From Pseudarthrobacter sp. MM222 (lineage in GTDB: Bacteria > Actinomycetota > Actinomycetes > Actinomycetales > Micrococcaceae): a stretch of 64,000 nt of DNA. Below, one piece after another: positions 1 through 8,108 of this stretch (the stretch's first letter is position 1; each line of letters starts with the position of its first letter). Below the pieces are notes generated by a model. The model had not been told where the DNA came from, did not search any database, and saw only the letters and a list, made by a program, of their open reading frames with translations. The stretch covers positions 2,976,001-3,040,000 of the forward strand of contig NZ_OX352321.1 in the NCBI RefSeq assembly GCF_947090775.1, given 5' to 3'. The translations under genes were made by a program, and so were the position numbers.

Positions 1-2
1 CC

Positions 3-212
3 GACCACCGGATGGCCACAGCCGGGGCCATCCTGGGCCTGGCGGTACCCGGCGTTGAGGTCGAGGACATCGCCACCACGGCCAAAACAATGCCTGACTT
101 CCCCCGGCTCTGGGAAGCCATGCTGGCCCAGGGCAGCGCCGCCGCGGGCACGGCAGCGCCTGCAGAGCCCGGCGCCTCGAACAAGGATGCGGCCCGTGGC
201 CCGCAGCACTGA
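3..212 (+). CDS. aroA: 3-phosphoshikimate 1-carboxyvinyltransferase (EPSP synthase), C-terminal end only
   Basis: Only the last 69 or so codons are inside the window; the frame is open to the left edge. The residues DHRMATAG followed by a Thr-Met-Pro-Asp-Phe stretch match the C-terminus of AroA, which transfers enolpyruvate from PEP to shikimate-3-phosphate in cytoplasmic aromatic amino-acid synthesis. An Ala/Pro-rich tail of about 25 residues follows the conserved part. The stop overlaps the start of rsgA by 17 bases, so the two are probably co-transcribed. The identification is from a short fragment but the motif is characteristic. Confidence 0.8.
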   Translation, partial: DHRMATAGAILGLAVPGVEVEDIATTAKTMPDFPRLWEAMLAQGSAAAGTAAPAEPGASNKDAARGPQH

Positions 213-1311
213 TTCCTGGGACGAATCCGACGTCCGGATCCGTCCCAACAAGAAGGGCACGCGGCCGCGCACCAAAGACCGCCCAAGCCATGACGACGCC
301 GTCACCGGCCGGATCATCACCGTTGACCGGGGCCGCTACACCGCCGTCGTCGACGAAGGCGCCGGAACTGAGCGCACCATCATCGCCGCCCGCGCCCGCG
401 AACTGCGCCGCAACCCCGTGGTGGCCGGCGACTACGTCTCGCTCGTGGGTGATGTCACCGGGGAGCCGGACACCTTGGCCCGGCTCGTGAAGATCCAGGA
501 CCGCAGGACGCTGCTGCGGCGCAGTGCCGACGACACCGACCCGATCGAACGCGCCGTCGTCGCCAACGCCGACCAGCTCGTGATCGTGGTGGCGGCCGCC
601 AATCCCGAGCCGCGGACCGGGTTCATCGACCGCGCCCTCGTGGCGGCGTACGACGCCGGCATCGAGCCGCTGCTGCTGGTGACTAAAGCCGACGTCAAGG
701 ATCCCGCCGAGCTGCTCTCCAATTACCAGCACCTCGACTTCCCGGTCATCATCAGCAAGACGGCGGATTCGGCCGCCTCTGGAATCGACGCCCGCTCGGA
801 CGACGGGCTGTCCGCCCGGCTGGACAAGGACGCGGTGTCCCAGCTGCGCGGCTACCTCGACGGGAAGGTGACCGTCATGCTCGGCCACTCCGGCGTCGGC
901 AAGTCCACCATGGTCAATGCCCTGACCGGGGCCGAACGCGCCACCGGAGGCGTCAACGCCGTGACCGGCCGGGGCCGGCACACCTCCTCCTCCGCGCTGG
1001 CGCTCAAGGTCAACGATGCACCGGCCGGCAGCTGGATCATCGACACCCCCGGCATCCGATCCTTCGGCCTGGCCCATGTGGATCCCGACCGGATCCTGCG
1101 GTCCTTCCCGGACCTCGAGCCCGGCACGGACGCCTGTGAGCGGGGCTGCAAGCACGACTCCAGCGCCGTCAACTGCGGGGTCGATGCCTGGGTGGCGGCA
1201 GGCCATGCGGGACCGTCGGGCCCGGCCCGGCTCATGTCGCTGCGGCGCCTGCTGGGCACGGACCCGCGGATGGAAGCGCAGGACGTCAAGGAACTCGGCA
1301 CCGTTTCCTAG
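196..1311 (+). CDS. rsgA: Ribosome small-subunit-dependent GTPase A
   Basis: 371 aa. RsgA is a GTPase that assists late maturation of the 30S subunit. It has the circularly permuted motif order of the family: G4 (VTKAD, about residue 160) comes before the P-loop G1 (GHSGVGKS, about 229) and G3 (DTPG, about 282). The C-terminal Cys/His zinc knuckle (about 312-327) is also present, with an OB-fold-like N-terminus. I chose GTG at 196 because AAGGA lies 8 bases upstream; an ATG at 187 is possible. It overlaps aroA, as in many actinobacteria, and hisN follows 56 bases later. Confidence 0.93.
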   Translation: MARSTDSWDESDVRIRPNKKGTRPRTKDRPSHDDAVTGRIITVDRGRYTAVVDEGAGTERTIIAARARELRRNPVVAGDYVSLVGDVTGEPDTLARLVKIQDRRTLLRRSADDTDPIERAVVANADQLVIVVAAANPEPRTGFIDRALVAAYDAGIEPLLLVTKADVKDPAELLSNYQHLDFPVIISKTADSAASGIDARSDDGLSARLDKDAVSQLRGYLDGKVTVMLGHSGVGKSTMVNALTGAERATGGVNAVTGRGRHTSSSALALKVNDAPAGSWIIDTPGIRSFGLAHVDPDRILRSFPDLEPGTDACERGCKHDSSAVNCGVDAWVAAGHAGPSGPARLMSLRRLLGTDPRMEAQDVKELGTVS

Positions 1312-1367
1312 GCCACCGGGGACGTGGCCTCCCGGCGGGGCGGCAGCTTTGGCGGTAGTTTGGAACC

Positions 1368-2180
1368 ATGAGTCAACCCGCTTCGAGCTATAACGATGAC
1401 CTGCGCCTTGCCCATGTACTGGCAGATTCCGTAGATTCCCAGACCATGAGCCGCTTCAAGGCGCTCGACCTTCGGATCGAAACGAAGCCCGACCTGACTC
1501 CGGTCACCGACGCCGACAAGTCCGCCGAGGAAGCCATCCGCGGCCAGCTGTCCCGCTCCCGGCCGCGCGACGCCGTCCTGGGCGAGGAATTCGGCAGCTC
1601 CGGCCACGGCTCCCGGCGCTGGATCATCGACCCGATCGACGGGACCAAGAACTTCGTCCGGGGCGTCCCCGTCTGGGCCACCCTGATCGCCCTCGTGGAC
1701 GAGGGCGAGCCGGTCGTCGGCGTCGTTAGCGCCCCGGCACTGGGCAAGCGCTGGTGGGCGGCCAAGGGCGCCGGCGCCTACACCGGCCGCTCGCTCGCCT
1801 CCGCGACCCGGCTGAAAGTGTCCAACATTTCCGAGCTCTCCGACGCCTCCCTGTCCTACTCGAGCCTGGGCGGCTGGAAGGAACGCGGAAACCTCGACGA
1901 GTTCATCGGCCTGACCGAGGAAGTCTGGCGCACGCGCGCCTACGGCGACTTCTGGTCGTACTGCCTGGTGGCCGAGGGCGCCGTCGACATCGCCTGCGAG
2001 CCCGAACTGAATTTGTACGACATGGCAGCCCTGGTGCCGATCGTCACGGAAGCCGGCGGCCGCTTCACTTCCCTGGAGGGCGAGGACGGGCCGTTCGGCG
2101 GCAACGCGCTGGCGACCAACTCCATCCTTCACTCGGAGGTCCTCAAGCGCCTCAATCCGGGCCTCGACGACCTGCTGTAG
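1368..2180 (+). CDS. hisN: Histidinol-phosphatase, inositol monophosphatase family
   Basis: 270 aa, full length for the IMPase fold. The metal-binding motifs are visible: GEEFG near residue 71, DPIDGTKNF near 87, and the C-terminal acidic/Gly motif around YDMAAL...EAGG near 215-228. The sequence resembles actinobacterial HisN, which dephosphorylates L-histidinol phosphate in histidine synthesis; a broader inositol-phosphatase activity cannot be excluded from sequence. It follows rsgA on the same strand, the usual aroA-rsgA-hisN order in Arthrobacter relatives. Confidence 0.87.
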   Translation: MSQPASSYNDDLRLAHVLADSVDSQTMSRFKALDLRIETKPDLTPVTDADKSAEEAIRGQLSRSRPRDAVLGEEFGSSGHGSRRWIIDPIDGTKNFVRGVPVWATLIALVDEGEPVVGVVSAPALGKRWWAAKGAGAYTGRSLASATRLKVSNISELSDASLSYSSLGGWKERGNLDEFIGLTEEVWRTRAYGDFWSYCLVAEGAVDIACEPELNLYDMAALVPIVTEAGGRFTSLEGEDGPFGGNALATNSILHSEVLKRLNPGLDDLL

Positions 2181-2266
2181 CGGGAGGCCGAATCGGGCCG
2201 TAACAAAACGCTTCACATTCCTGCCCGTCTTTTCCCCGGCAGCAGGGATGTCTTACGCTCGAAGCA

Positions 2267-2380
2267 GGTCACGAGTGCCAGCGCTAAACCCCGGTTTGCT
2301 GGCCGGCAACCCTCCATTCGCGGTGGGGTGCCCCGGGTGACGACCTGGCCGGTCCGGAATGGACCCGGCAAGCGCGGACC
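2267..2380 (+). promoter_or_regulatory. SAM-IV-type riboswitch aptamer
   Basis: The segment matches the SAM-IV class by eye. P1 is closed by GGTC (2267-2270) with GACC (2342-2345). The internal stem carries GCCAGC and GCTGGC, followed by the invariant GGCAACC, a stem around CCTCCATTCGCGGTGGGG, and the class-specific 3' extension ending GGCAAGCGCGGACC. SAM-IV RNAs bind S-adenosylmethionine and usually repress sulfur or methionine genes in actinobacteria. It lies just upstream of the class V aminotransferase gene starting at 2416. Confidence 0.88.
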
Positions 2381-2400
2381 CCCGGTGCACGGGGTCCTTT
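2376..2400 (+). terminator. Expression-platform hairpin of the SAM riboswitch
   Basis: GGACCCC (2376-2382) pairs with GGGGTCC (2391-2397), followed by TTTCTC. The 5' arm shares GGACC with the 3' end of the aptamer, so the aptamer and the hairpin may compete. The same GGACC could instead pair with GGTCC at 2410-2414, next to the ATG at 2416, and mask translation initiation. Whether control is by termination or by start-site masking cannot be settled from sequence. Confidence 0.5.
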
Positions 2401-2415
2401 CTCGAGCGAGGTCCC

Positions 2416-3858
2416 ATGACGACTGCAACTTTTCCCACCACCCCCAATTTCACCTCTCCGTCCGGGACGGCCGTGACCGACAGCTTCGCCCTTGCCGGCC
2501 GGCCGCTCGCCGCGGTCACCGGAGCGGAGATCCAGGCACCGTTGATCCAGGGCGGCCACGTCCGCTACGCCAACCTGGACTACGGTGCCTCGGCCCCGGC
2601 CCTGTCCGTGGTGTCGGCCTACCTGAACGAGATCCTTCCGTTCTACGCCAGCGTCCACCGCGGCGCCGGCTACGCCTCACAGATCAGCACCTCGGTCTAC
2701 GAGAACTCCCGCAACATCGTCCGTGAGTTTGTCGGCGGCCGCGCGGATGACTCTGTGATCTTCACCCGCAACACCACCGACTCGCTGAACCTGCTGGCCG
2801 GCTGCCTGCCGATCGAAAACGGCCGGCACACCGGCGAGGTCCTTTACCTCGACATCGAACACCACGCCAACCTGCTGCCATGGCAGACCGTGCCGCACCG
2901 CAGCGTTGTGGCCGCCCCGACCATAGCGGAAACCCTTGAGAAACTGCGCGGGCAGCTGGCCGACGGCGGCATCAGCCTGCTAGCCGTGACCGGCGCCTCC
3001 AACGTCACCGGCGAGATCCTGCCGGTCCGCGCCTTGGCCGCACTGGCCCACGAGTACGGCGCCCGGATCGTCGTGGACGCCGCCCAGCTTGCCCCGCACC
3101 GGCGCATTGACATCTCCGCGGACGGCGTCGACTACCTCGCCTTTTCCGGCCACAAGCTCTACGCGCCGTTCGGCGCCGGCGTGCTGGTGGGCCGGGCCGA
3201 CTGGCTGGACGCCGGCACCCCGCACCTGGCCGGCGGCGGTGCGGTCAGCGACGCACGGCTCGACACCGTCAGCTGGACCACCGGCCCGGCACGGCACGAG
3301 GGCGGCTCGCCCAACGTGCTGGGCGCCGCCACCCTGGCCAGGGCCACCCAGGTGATCGCGGCCCTGGACCAGAGCCAGTGGCACGCCCACGAGAACGCGA
3401 TCCGTTCCTTCCTCGTCGAGGGCCTTCGGCGGATCGACGGCGTGACCGTGCACCAGATCTTCGCGGACACCGACGCTCAAGACCGCGGCCAGGGCGCCGG
3501 CACGATCGGCGTCGTCAACTTCTCCGTGGAAGGCTACGACGCCGGCCTGGTGGCCGCGTACCTGTCCGCCGAACACGGCATCGGCCTGCGCGACGGCCGG
3601 TTCTGCGCCCACCCGCTGCTCAAGCGGCTGGGCCTGCCCTCCGGTTCCCTGCGGGCCAGCTTCGGCCTCGGCTCGCGGCTCGAGGACGCGCAACGGCTCC
3701 TGGCCGGAATCCAGGAACTGCGGCAGACCGGCCTCGGCTGGGACTACGTCGTCGACGCCGGGCGCTGGGTCCCGTCAAATGACACCCGCAGCTACCCGCA
3801 CTGGGCACCGAACACCCCGGGTACCGCCGGCGCCGCGCCGTGCGCCGTGGTGGACTAA
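2416..3858 (+). CDS. Class V aminotransferase, cysteine desulfurase-like, SAM-riboswitch controlled
   Basis: 480 aa PLP-dependent fold type I enzyme. The catalytic lysine lies in SGHK at about residue 248, preceded by the PLP-contacting VDAAQ and EHHAN motifs as in NifS/SufS-type desulfurases. An SPN motif follows near 300, where group II desulfurases carry small-residue substrate motifs. The ATG at 2416 lies directly after the riboswitch hairpin; upstream in-frame starts would fall inside the aptamer. SAM control suggests a role in sulfur or methionine metabolism, for example cysteine desulfuration, but this is inference. No suf genes adjoin it. Confidence 0.85.
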   Translation: MTTATFPTTPNFTSPSGTAVTDSFALAGRPLAAVTGAEIQAPLIQGGHVRYANLDYGASAPALSVVSAYLNEILPFYASVHRGAGYASQISTSVYENSRNIVREFVGGRADDSVIFTRNTTDSLNLLAGCLPIENGRHTGEVLYLDIEHHANLLPWQTVPHRSVVAAPTIAETLEKLRGQLADGGISLLAVTGASNVTGEILPVRALAALAHEYGARIVVDAAQLAPHRRIDISADGVDYLAFSGHKLYAPFGAGVLVGRADWLDAGTPHLAGGGAVSDARLDTVSWTTGPARHEGGSPNVLGAATLARATQVIAALDQSQWHAHENAIRSFLVEGLRRIDGVTVHQIFADTDAQDRGQGAGTIGVVNFSVEGYDAGLVAAYLSAEHGIGLRDGRFCAHPLLKRLGLPSGSLRASFGLGSRLEDAQRLLAGIQELRQTGLGWDYVVDAGRWVPSNDTRSYPHWAPNTPGTAGAAPCAVVD

Positions 3859-3900
3859 GGCAGGAAACGCGGGCAGGTCCGCATGCGGTAAATTCAAAAG

Positions 3901-3990
3901 GTGAAACTGCACGGTGTTCCCAAACTGCACGGTGTCCCCAAACTGGGGAATGCTCCCAAACTGCACGGCGGACCCAAACTGCACCACGTA
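3901..3990 (+). repeat. Five-copy 18-bp tandem repeat at a gene start
   Basis: Five 18-base units of the form AAACTGCACGGTGTTCCC run in phase from 3901. Units 1, 2 and 4 are closest to consensus; unit 3 reads AAACTGGGGAATGCTCCC and unit 5 ends CACCACGTA. Because 18 is a multiple of three, copy number can change without breaking the frame of the methyltransferase. Confidence 0.85.
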
Positions 3991-4716
3991 CGGCGGCAGG
4001 AGCTCGGGCAGAGTTTCCAGGACGGCGGCGCCCACTACGAGCGCGTCCGGCCGGGCTATCCCGGCGAGTCGGCCGACTGGCTGATTCCCGCCGGCGCCGG
4101 CGACGCAGCGGACATCGGGGCGGGGACCGGGAAGTTCACCGCCCTCCTGGTCGAACGCGGTCTGCACACGGTCGCCGTCGACCCTTCCGCCGACATGCTG
4201 GACCAGCTCCGGCAGACGCTGCCGGGGGTGGCCACCATTGAAGGCACCGCCGAAGACACCGGGCTGGACGCGGCAGCGTTCGACCTGGTGACCGTCGCGC
4301 AGGCCTGGCACTGGTGCGATCCGCTCCGGGCCAGCACCGAGGCGGCCCGGATCCTTCGCCCGCACGGCGTCCTGGGGCTGATCTGGAACCAGCTGGACAC
4401 CTCCGTGCCGTGGGTTCACCGGCTCTCCCGGATCATGCATGCCGGCGACGTTCACAAGCCCCACTTCAAGCCGCCTCTGGGGCCGGAATTCACCAGCCTC
4501 GAAAGCCATTTGACGCGCTGGGAAGATCCGGTGACCCCTGCCGACATCCTGGAACTGGCAAAGTCCCGGAGCTACTACCTCGCCGCCGGCGAGGCGACGC
4601 GAGCCAAGGTGCTGGCCAACCTCGGCTGGTACCTGCACGATCATCTGGGGCACGCCCCCGACGAGGTGCTCCCGCTCCCCTACCTGACCCAGACTTGGCG
4701 GGCCGTCCGGGCCTGA
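3901..4716 (+). CDS. Class I SAM-dependent methyltransferase with a repeat-built N-terminus
   Basis: 271 aa. Motif I (DIGAGTGKF, about residue 71) and the following acidic residue in VAVDPS define a Rossmann-fold SAM methyltransferase of the UbiE/Methyltransf_11 type; the substrate is unknown. The AWHW motif near 138 is common in a family of small-molecule methyltransferases. The GTG at 3901 opens five tandem six-residue units of type KLHGVP encoded by an 18-bp DNA repeat, which precede the usual family start around QSFQDGGAHYERVRP. Translation could begin elsewhere, but no better start codon is seen inside the repeats. Confidence 0.8.
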   Translation: MKLHGVPKLHGVPKLGNAPKLHGGPKLHHVRRQELGQSFQDGGAHYERVRPGYPGESADWLIPAGAGDAADIGAGTGKFTALLVERGLHTVAVDPSADMLDQLRQTLPGVATIEGTAEDTGLDAAAFDLVTVAQAWHWCDPLRASTEAARILRPHGVLGLIWNQLDTSVPWVHRLSRIMHAGDVHKPHFKPPLGPEFTSLESHLTRWEDPVTPADILELAKSRSYYLAAGEATRAKVLANLGWYLHDHLGHAPDEVLPLPYLTQTWRAVRA

Positions 4717-4741
4717 TCCCGGGCTGCCGGACGGTAGGCTT

Positions 4742-5461
4742 GTGGCTGTGAAGACCAGTCCGCCATCCTCCTCCATTGAGGACTACGTCAAGGTCATCTA
4801 CTCCTTCACGGAGTGGCAGGACAAGCCCATCACCTCCTCGCAGCTGGCACAACGGCTCGGGGTCGCCAATTCCTCGGTATCCGAGATGGTCCGCAAGCTC
4901 AAGGACCAGGGCCTGGTGGACCACCAGCCCTACAGCGCAATCACGCTCACGGCCGACGGCGTCCGGCTGGCCCTGTTGATGGTCCGCCGTCACCGGCTGA
5001 TCGAGACCTTCCTCGTCCAGGAACTCGGCTACCGCTGGGACGAGGTCCACGATGAGGCCGAACTCCTGGAGCACGCGGTCTCGGACACCTTTATCGAGCG
5101 GATGGCCGCCAAACTGGGCAACCCGGTCCGGGACCCGCACGGCGACCCGATCCCCGCCGCTGACGGCTCCGTGTTGATGCCCACGGCCTACCGGATGAAT
5201 GAGCTCGACGACGGCCACACCGGCCGGATCACCCGGATCAGCGACGAGAACCCGGAGCTCCTGCGCTACCTTGCCGCCGAGGAAATCGACCTGGACGCGG
5301 CAATTGAGGTCATCGGCCGACGGCCCTTCGGCGGCGCCCTGGTTGTCCGGATCGGGCCCGGTCCGGGCGGGCGCGAGGTTGACCTCGCCGAAGAGGTTGC
5401 CTCGGCCCTCTGGGTCCACAGCGAGGTTGCCCACGCTGGCTGCAGCGTCGAAGCGCGCTGA
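4742..5461 (+). CDS. DtxR/MntR-family metal-dependent transcriptional regulator
   Basis: 239 aa. The N-terminal winged helix-turn-helix (about residues 10-65, with ITSSQLAQRLGVANSSVSEMV) is followed by the metal-binding dimerisation domain (MVRRHRLIETFL, then the acidic EVHDEAELLEHAVS). A C-terminal FeoA/SH3-like domain follows. Such proteins bind DNA with Mn(II) or Fe(II) to control metal uptake. The motifs resemble actinobacterial MntR more than IdeR, but the metal is not certain. The start is GTG at 4742 or 4748. Its stop directly abuts the first crcB start, so they form one transcription unit. Confidence 0.85.
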   Translation: MAVKTSPPSSSIEDYVKVIYSFTEWQDKPITSSQLAQRLGVANSSVSEMVRKLKDQGLVDHQPYSAITLTADGVRLALLMVRRHRLIETFLVQELGYRWDEVHDEAELLEHAVSDTFIERMAAKLGNPVRDPHGDPIPAADGSVLMPTAYRMNELDDGHTGRITRISDENPELLRYLAAEEIDLDAAIEVIGRRPFGGALVVRIGPGPGGREVDLAEEVASALWVHSEVAHAGCSVEAR

Positions 5462-5908
5462 ATGCTTGGCGCACCGGGCGGGGCCAGGACTGAAAACCGC
5501 CCCCGCCTGCCGGACTGGCGGGCCTGGGCTGCCGTCGCGGCGGGCGGGCTGCTGGGAACGGAACTGCGCTACGGTGCGGGCCTCGCGTTCCCTGAGACGG
5601 CAGGCTCGGTGCCCTGGACCACCCTGGGAATCAACGTCGTCGGAAGCTTTGTCCTCGCCACCCTCACCACTCTCTGGATCGCGCGGCCCCGGACGGCCTT
5701 CTGGCTCCGCGCCGGTCTGGGACCCGGGCTTCTGGGTTCCTTCACCACGTTCTCCGCGGTGGTCTTCTCGGTGGACCAGCAGTTCCGGGGCGGGCTGCAC
5801 GGCACCTGGCTCGCGTATCTTGGGCTCTCGCTGGTGCTGGGACTTGGGGCCGCCGCCGCCGGCTGGAAGACCGGCAAAGCGCTGGCCAACCTCAAAGCCG
5901 GTGCCTGA
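5462..5908 (+). CDS. crcB: Fluoride efflux channel subunit CrcB/Fluc (first copy)
   Basis: 148 aa with four predicted membrane helices. The family motifs GGLLGTELRYG, NVVGSF and GSFTTFSA are intact. CrcB/Fluc forms a dual-topology dimer that exports fluoride. It starts on the base after the DtxR-family stop and its own stop touches the next crcB, so translation is probably coupled. The N-terminus is about 20 residues longer and more polar than in the second copy. I see no fluoride riboswitch upstream. Confidence 0.92.
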   Translation: MLGAPGGARTENRPRLPDWRAWAAVAAGGLLGTELRYGAGLAFPETAGSVPWTTLGINVVGSFVLATLTTLWIARPRTAFWLRAGLGPGLLGSFTTFSAVVFSVDQQFRGGLHGTWLAYLGLSLVLGLGAAAAGWKTGKALANLKAGA

Positions 5909-6274
5909 ATGATCACCGCGGTGCTGGTCGGCGTCTTCGGGGTGGCCGGCGCCCTGCTGCGGTTCGCCGTCGACTCCTGGTTTGCGCACCGCCCCGGGCC
6001 GCGGCCGCACTGGCCCTGGGCCACCCTGACGGTGAACATCGTGGGCTCCTTTCTCATCGGCGTCTCCCTCGGCCTGACCGACCTGCTGGGCCTGGCACCG
6101 GAATGGCACACCGCGCTCAGCGCCGGCCTTGCGGGTGGGCTGACCACGTTCAGTTCCTGGACCACCGCTACGGTGCGGCTGGTCAGCGAGGCCCGCTACC
6201 GCGCCGCCGGGCTCAATGTCGCCGTCAATCTGTTGGCCGGACTCGCGGCCGCCGCGCTCGGCCTCGCGCTGTGA
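5909..6274 (+). CDS. crcB: Fluoride efflux channel subunit CrcB/Fluc (second copy)
   Basis: 121 aa, four membrane helices, with GALLRF, NIVGSF and GGLTTFSSW motifs typical of Fluc. Paired crcB genes in Gram-positive bacteria usually encode oppositely oriented subunits of a heterodimeric channel, which fits this immediately adjacent pair. The ATG follows the first copy's stop without a gap. Confidence 0.92.
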   Translation: MITAVLVGVFGVAGALLRFAVDSWFAHRPGPRPHWPWATLTVNIVGSFLIGVSLGLTDLLGLAPEWHTALSAGLAGGLTTFSSWTTATVRLVSEARYRAAGLNVAVNLLAGLAAAALGLAL

Positions 6275-6324
6275 CCGCGCTAACATCGGGGCGCCGGGGT
6301 TCCCGAGTCCCGTAAAGTTGAAGG

Positions 6325-6696
6325 ATGGTTACCCGACGTGAAGCAGCCCAGATCCTCGATATTCCGCTGGAAATGGCGCACCGTCACGGCATTCCTTCCC
6401 GCCTTTCCGACGCCGAACTCGGCGAACTCCTGGACCACCCGCCGCAGTGGCTGGTGCAGTCGAAAGCCAACCGGACGGGCAAACGCCCGGTCTGGGTCCA
6501 GCTGACCTGCGCTGTCTGCGGGTTCTCCGAGGCGGCCCGGCCGAAGAAGTGGTGGCCGGAATTCACCTACGTCTGCTGTGCCCATCACGCCCCCTACGAG
6601 GTCCCCGGCGTGGCCGCGGGGCTGGTCCGCAGCGAGTACGAGGGCGTGGGCAGCCGCTTCGTGGGCATCGTGGACGTCGCGGTGCCTGAGGCGTAA
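6325..6696 (+). CDS. Uncharacterised protein with a Cys/His-rich zinc-ribbon-like core
   Basis: 123 aa, not assigned with confidence. The N-terminus (residues 1-45) looks like a short helical module ending in a PPQWL motif, reminiscent of DUF5997-type actinobacterial proteins. The middle carries CAVC and YVCCAHH, a possible zinc-binding set. There is no signal peptide or membrane helix. It starts 50 bases after the second crcB and has codon use like its neighbours. Confidence 0.7.
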   Translation: MVTRREAAQILDIPLEMAHRHGIPSRLSDAELGELLDHPPQWLVQSKANRTGKRPVWVQLTCAVCGFSEAARPKKWWPEFTYVCCAHHAPYEVPGVAAGLVRSEYEGVGSRFVGIVDVAVPEA

Positions 6697-6743
6697 CTTA
6701 AGAGCACGGGGCCACCCCGGCCCCTCCGCCTTAGGAGGGCGCA

Positions 6744-6878
6744 ATGCCTGACAAAACTCCACACCAGAACCAGGCCAAGAAGCCGGTCAAGACGATCAAG
6801 GAAAAACGGGCCGACAAGAAGTCCAAGAACATCGCGGACACCCACGCCGACCCGGTGGCGCACATCAAGAAGCGCTGA
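6744..6878 (+). CDS. Small basic protein (44 aa), function unknown
   Basis: A perfect AGGAGG (6733-6738) sits 5 bases before the ATG. The 44-residue product is rich in Lys and Gln (KKPVKTIKEKRADKKSK) with an Ala-Asp-Thr-His segment before the end. Small Lys-rich proteins of this kind are widespread in actinobacteria without a known role; nucleic-acid or ribosome association is only a guess. The strong ribosome site and actinobacterial codon use argue that it is real. Confidence 0.65.
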   Translation: MPDKTPHQNQAKKPVKTIKEKRADKKSKNIADTHADPVAHIKKR

Positions 6879-6931
6879 TCCAGCGGGCCGGTCAACGACG
6901 GCCCACTGCGAAAGCGCCGGACGAAGACGCC

Positions 6932-6979
6932 GCAAAAAACCAGAAAGGCCGGAAGCAGAAGCTTCCGGCCTTTCTGGTT
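6932..6979 (-). terminator. Rho-independent terminator of the tmRNA gene
   Basis: A perfect 19-bp stem, arms 6938-6956 and 6961-6979 with an AGAA loop, is followed on the minus strand by TTTTTTG (from the A-tract 6934-6939). It lies 53 bases past the tmRNA 3' end. On the plus strand it could also stop readthrough from the small basic gene, though its T-tract there is poor. Confidence 0.85.
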
Positions 6980-7031
6980 CGAGCCCTTGCGGGCTCATAC
7001 GGGGTGGAGCACCGTTGCCGGCGATCCCATG

Positions 7032-7397
7032 TGGAGATGGGGGGAATTGAACCCCCGTCCGATGTCGTGTTGTCAGGGCTTCTCCGGGCGCAGTTTGCGT
7101 TGGAGTTTCTCGGCCCCAGCCACGCTGCAAACAGCTGGCTGATCCGGGCCCAGTCATCTAAGAGTCCCGTTCACCCCGATGACGGGGGTAAACAGCAGTG
7201 GCTATCTAAATGACGCCAGGATCCGGGGCAATAGCAACCTCGGGCTGACGGACTGTCTTACTGCTTAGGCAGCGAGAGCGAAGTCAGTGCGTTTTGATTC
7301 GGCACTTATTGGTTTGCAGACAGCGTTTACGAGATAATTCTGCATCCTCGGCCCGCTTCACCTGTCGCGACTAACATCGTCGAAACCGATCATCCCC
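7032..7397 (-). ncRNA. ssrA: Transfer-messenger RNA (tmRNA)
   Basis: The 5' end GGGGATG (7397-7391) pairs with the 3' CATCTCC (7039-7033), forming the acceptor stem, and the T-arm GGGTTCAATTCCC is next to it. The reading frame at 7303-7265 encodes the tag AESKRTDFALAA followed by TAA, the actinobacterial form of the degradation tag. CCA is not encoded after the discriminator base and must be added. tmRNA rescues stalled ribosomes together with SmpB, whose gene lies just upstream on the same strand. Confidence 0.96.
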
Positions 7398-7505
7398 GTA
7401 TTTTTTTATCAAACCGGTCAAGCCCCTCGGAGTCTCCTTGCGGATTCCCGTCGGTTCCTTCCCGGACTACCAAGCATAACGCACGCTGCCGCAGAATCAT
7501 TCCCG

Positions 7506-7976
7506 CTAGCGGCGGTTCCGTTCGCGCATCACGCGGAGGGCCTCGCGTTTGTCCTGCTGCTCGCGCAGCGTCTGGCGCTTGTCGTATTCCTTCTTGCCGC
7601 GGGCGACGCCGATTTCGACCTTCGCGCGCCCGTCCAGGAAGTACAGCTGGAGCGGAACGATCGTGAAGCCCGATTCGCGGATCTTGTGCGAGATCTTGGT
7701 CAGCTCGTCGCGGTGCAGCAGAAGCTTCCGACGCCGCCGGGCGGCATGGTTGGTCCAGCTCCCCTGGTGGTACTCGGGGATGTGGATGCCCTCCATCCAC
7801 AGCTCGTCGTTGTAGAAGGTGCAGAAGCCGTCGACCATGGAGGCGTGGCCTTCGCGGAGGGACTTCACTTCCGTCCCCATCAGGGCGATCCCGGCCTCAT
7901 AGGTGTCGAGGATGTGGTAGTCGTGCCGGGCCTTGCGGTTGGTGGCCACTACCTTACGGCCACTTTCTTTAGGCAC
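7506..7976 (-). CDS. smpB: tmRNA-binding protein SmpB
   Basis: 156 aa. It has the SmpB hallmarks: NRKARHDYHI near the N-terminus, GxEVKSLREG, and the C-terminal Lys/Arg-rich tail containing KKEYDKR. SmpB binds the tRNA-like domain of tmRNA and delivers it to stalled ribosomes. I chose GTG at 7976 because AGGAG lies 7 bases upstream; the longer open frame to 8039 lacks a ribosome site. tmRNA follows about 110 bases downstream. Confidence 0.95.
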   Translation of the reverse strand: MPKESGRKVVATNRKARHDYHILDTYEAGIALMGTEVKSLREGHASMVDGFCTFYNDELWMEGIHIPEYHQGSWTNHAARRRRKLLLHRDELTKISHKIRESGFTIVPLQLYFLDGRAKVEIGVARGKKEYDKRQTLREQQDKREALRVMRERNRR

Positions 7977-8108
7977 GGTAGAACTCCTGGTTCGTGTTGA
8001 GGCCGGCTGCGCGCCAAGGGCCAGTGGGTCCGCCACCACTCCGGCGCGGCTTTCCTCCAGTTTACGGCAGAGCCGCGGTACAAACCGCGAGGCTTCGCTT
8101 GCGGCGGA

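Noticed and set aside
4717..4741. Fluoride riboswitch before the crcB pair
   Set aside because: The region upstream of the DtxR-crcB unit is too short and lacks the conserved fluoride-aptamer sequence.
7398..7450. TTGACC upstream of tmRNA as a -35 element
   Set aside because: It lies only about 20 bases from the mature 5' end and no -10 fits at normal spacing; the true promoter may be farther upstream.
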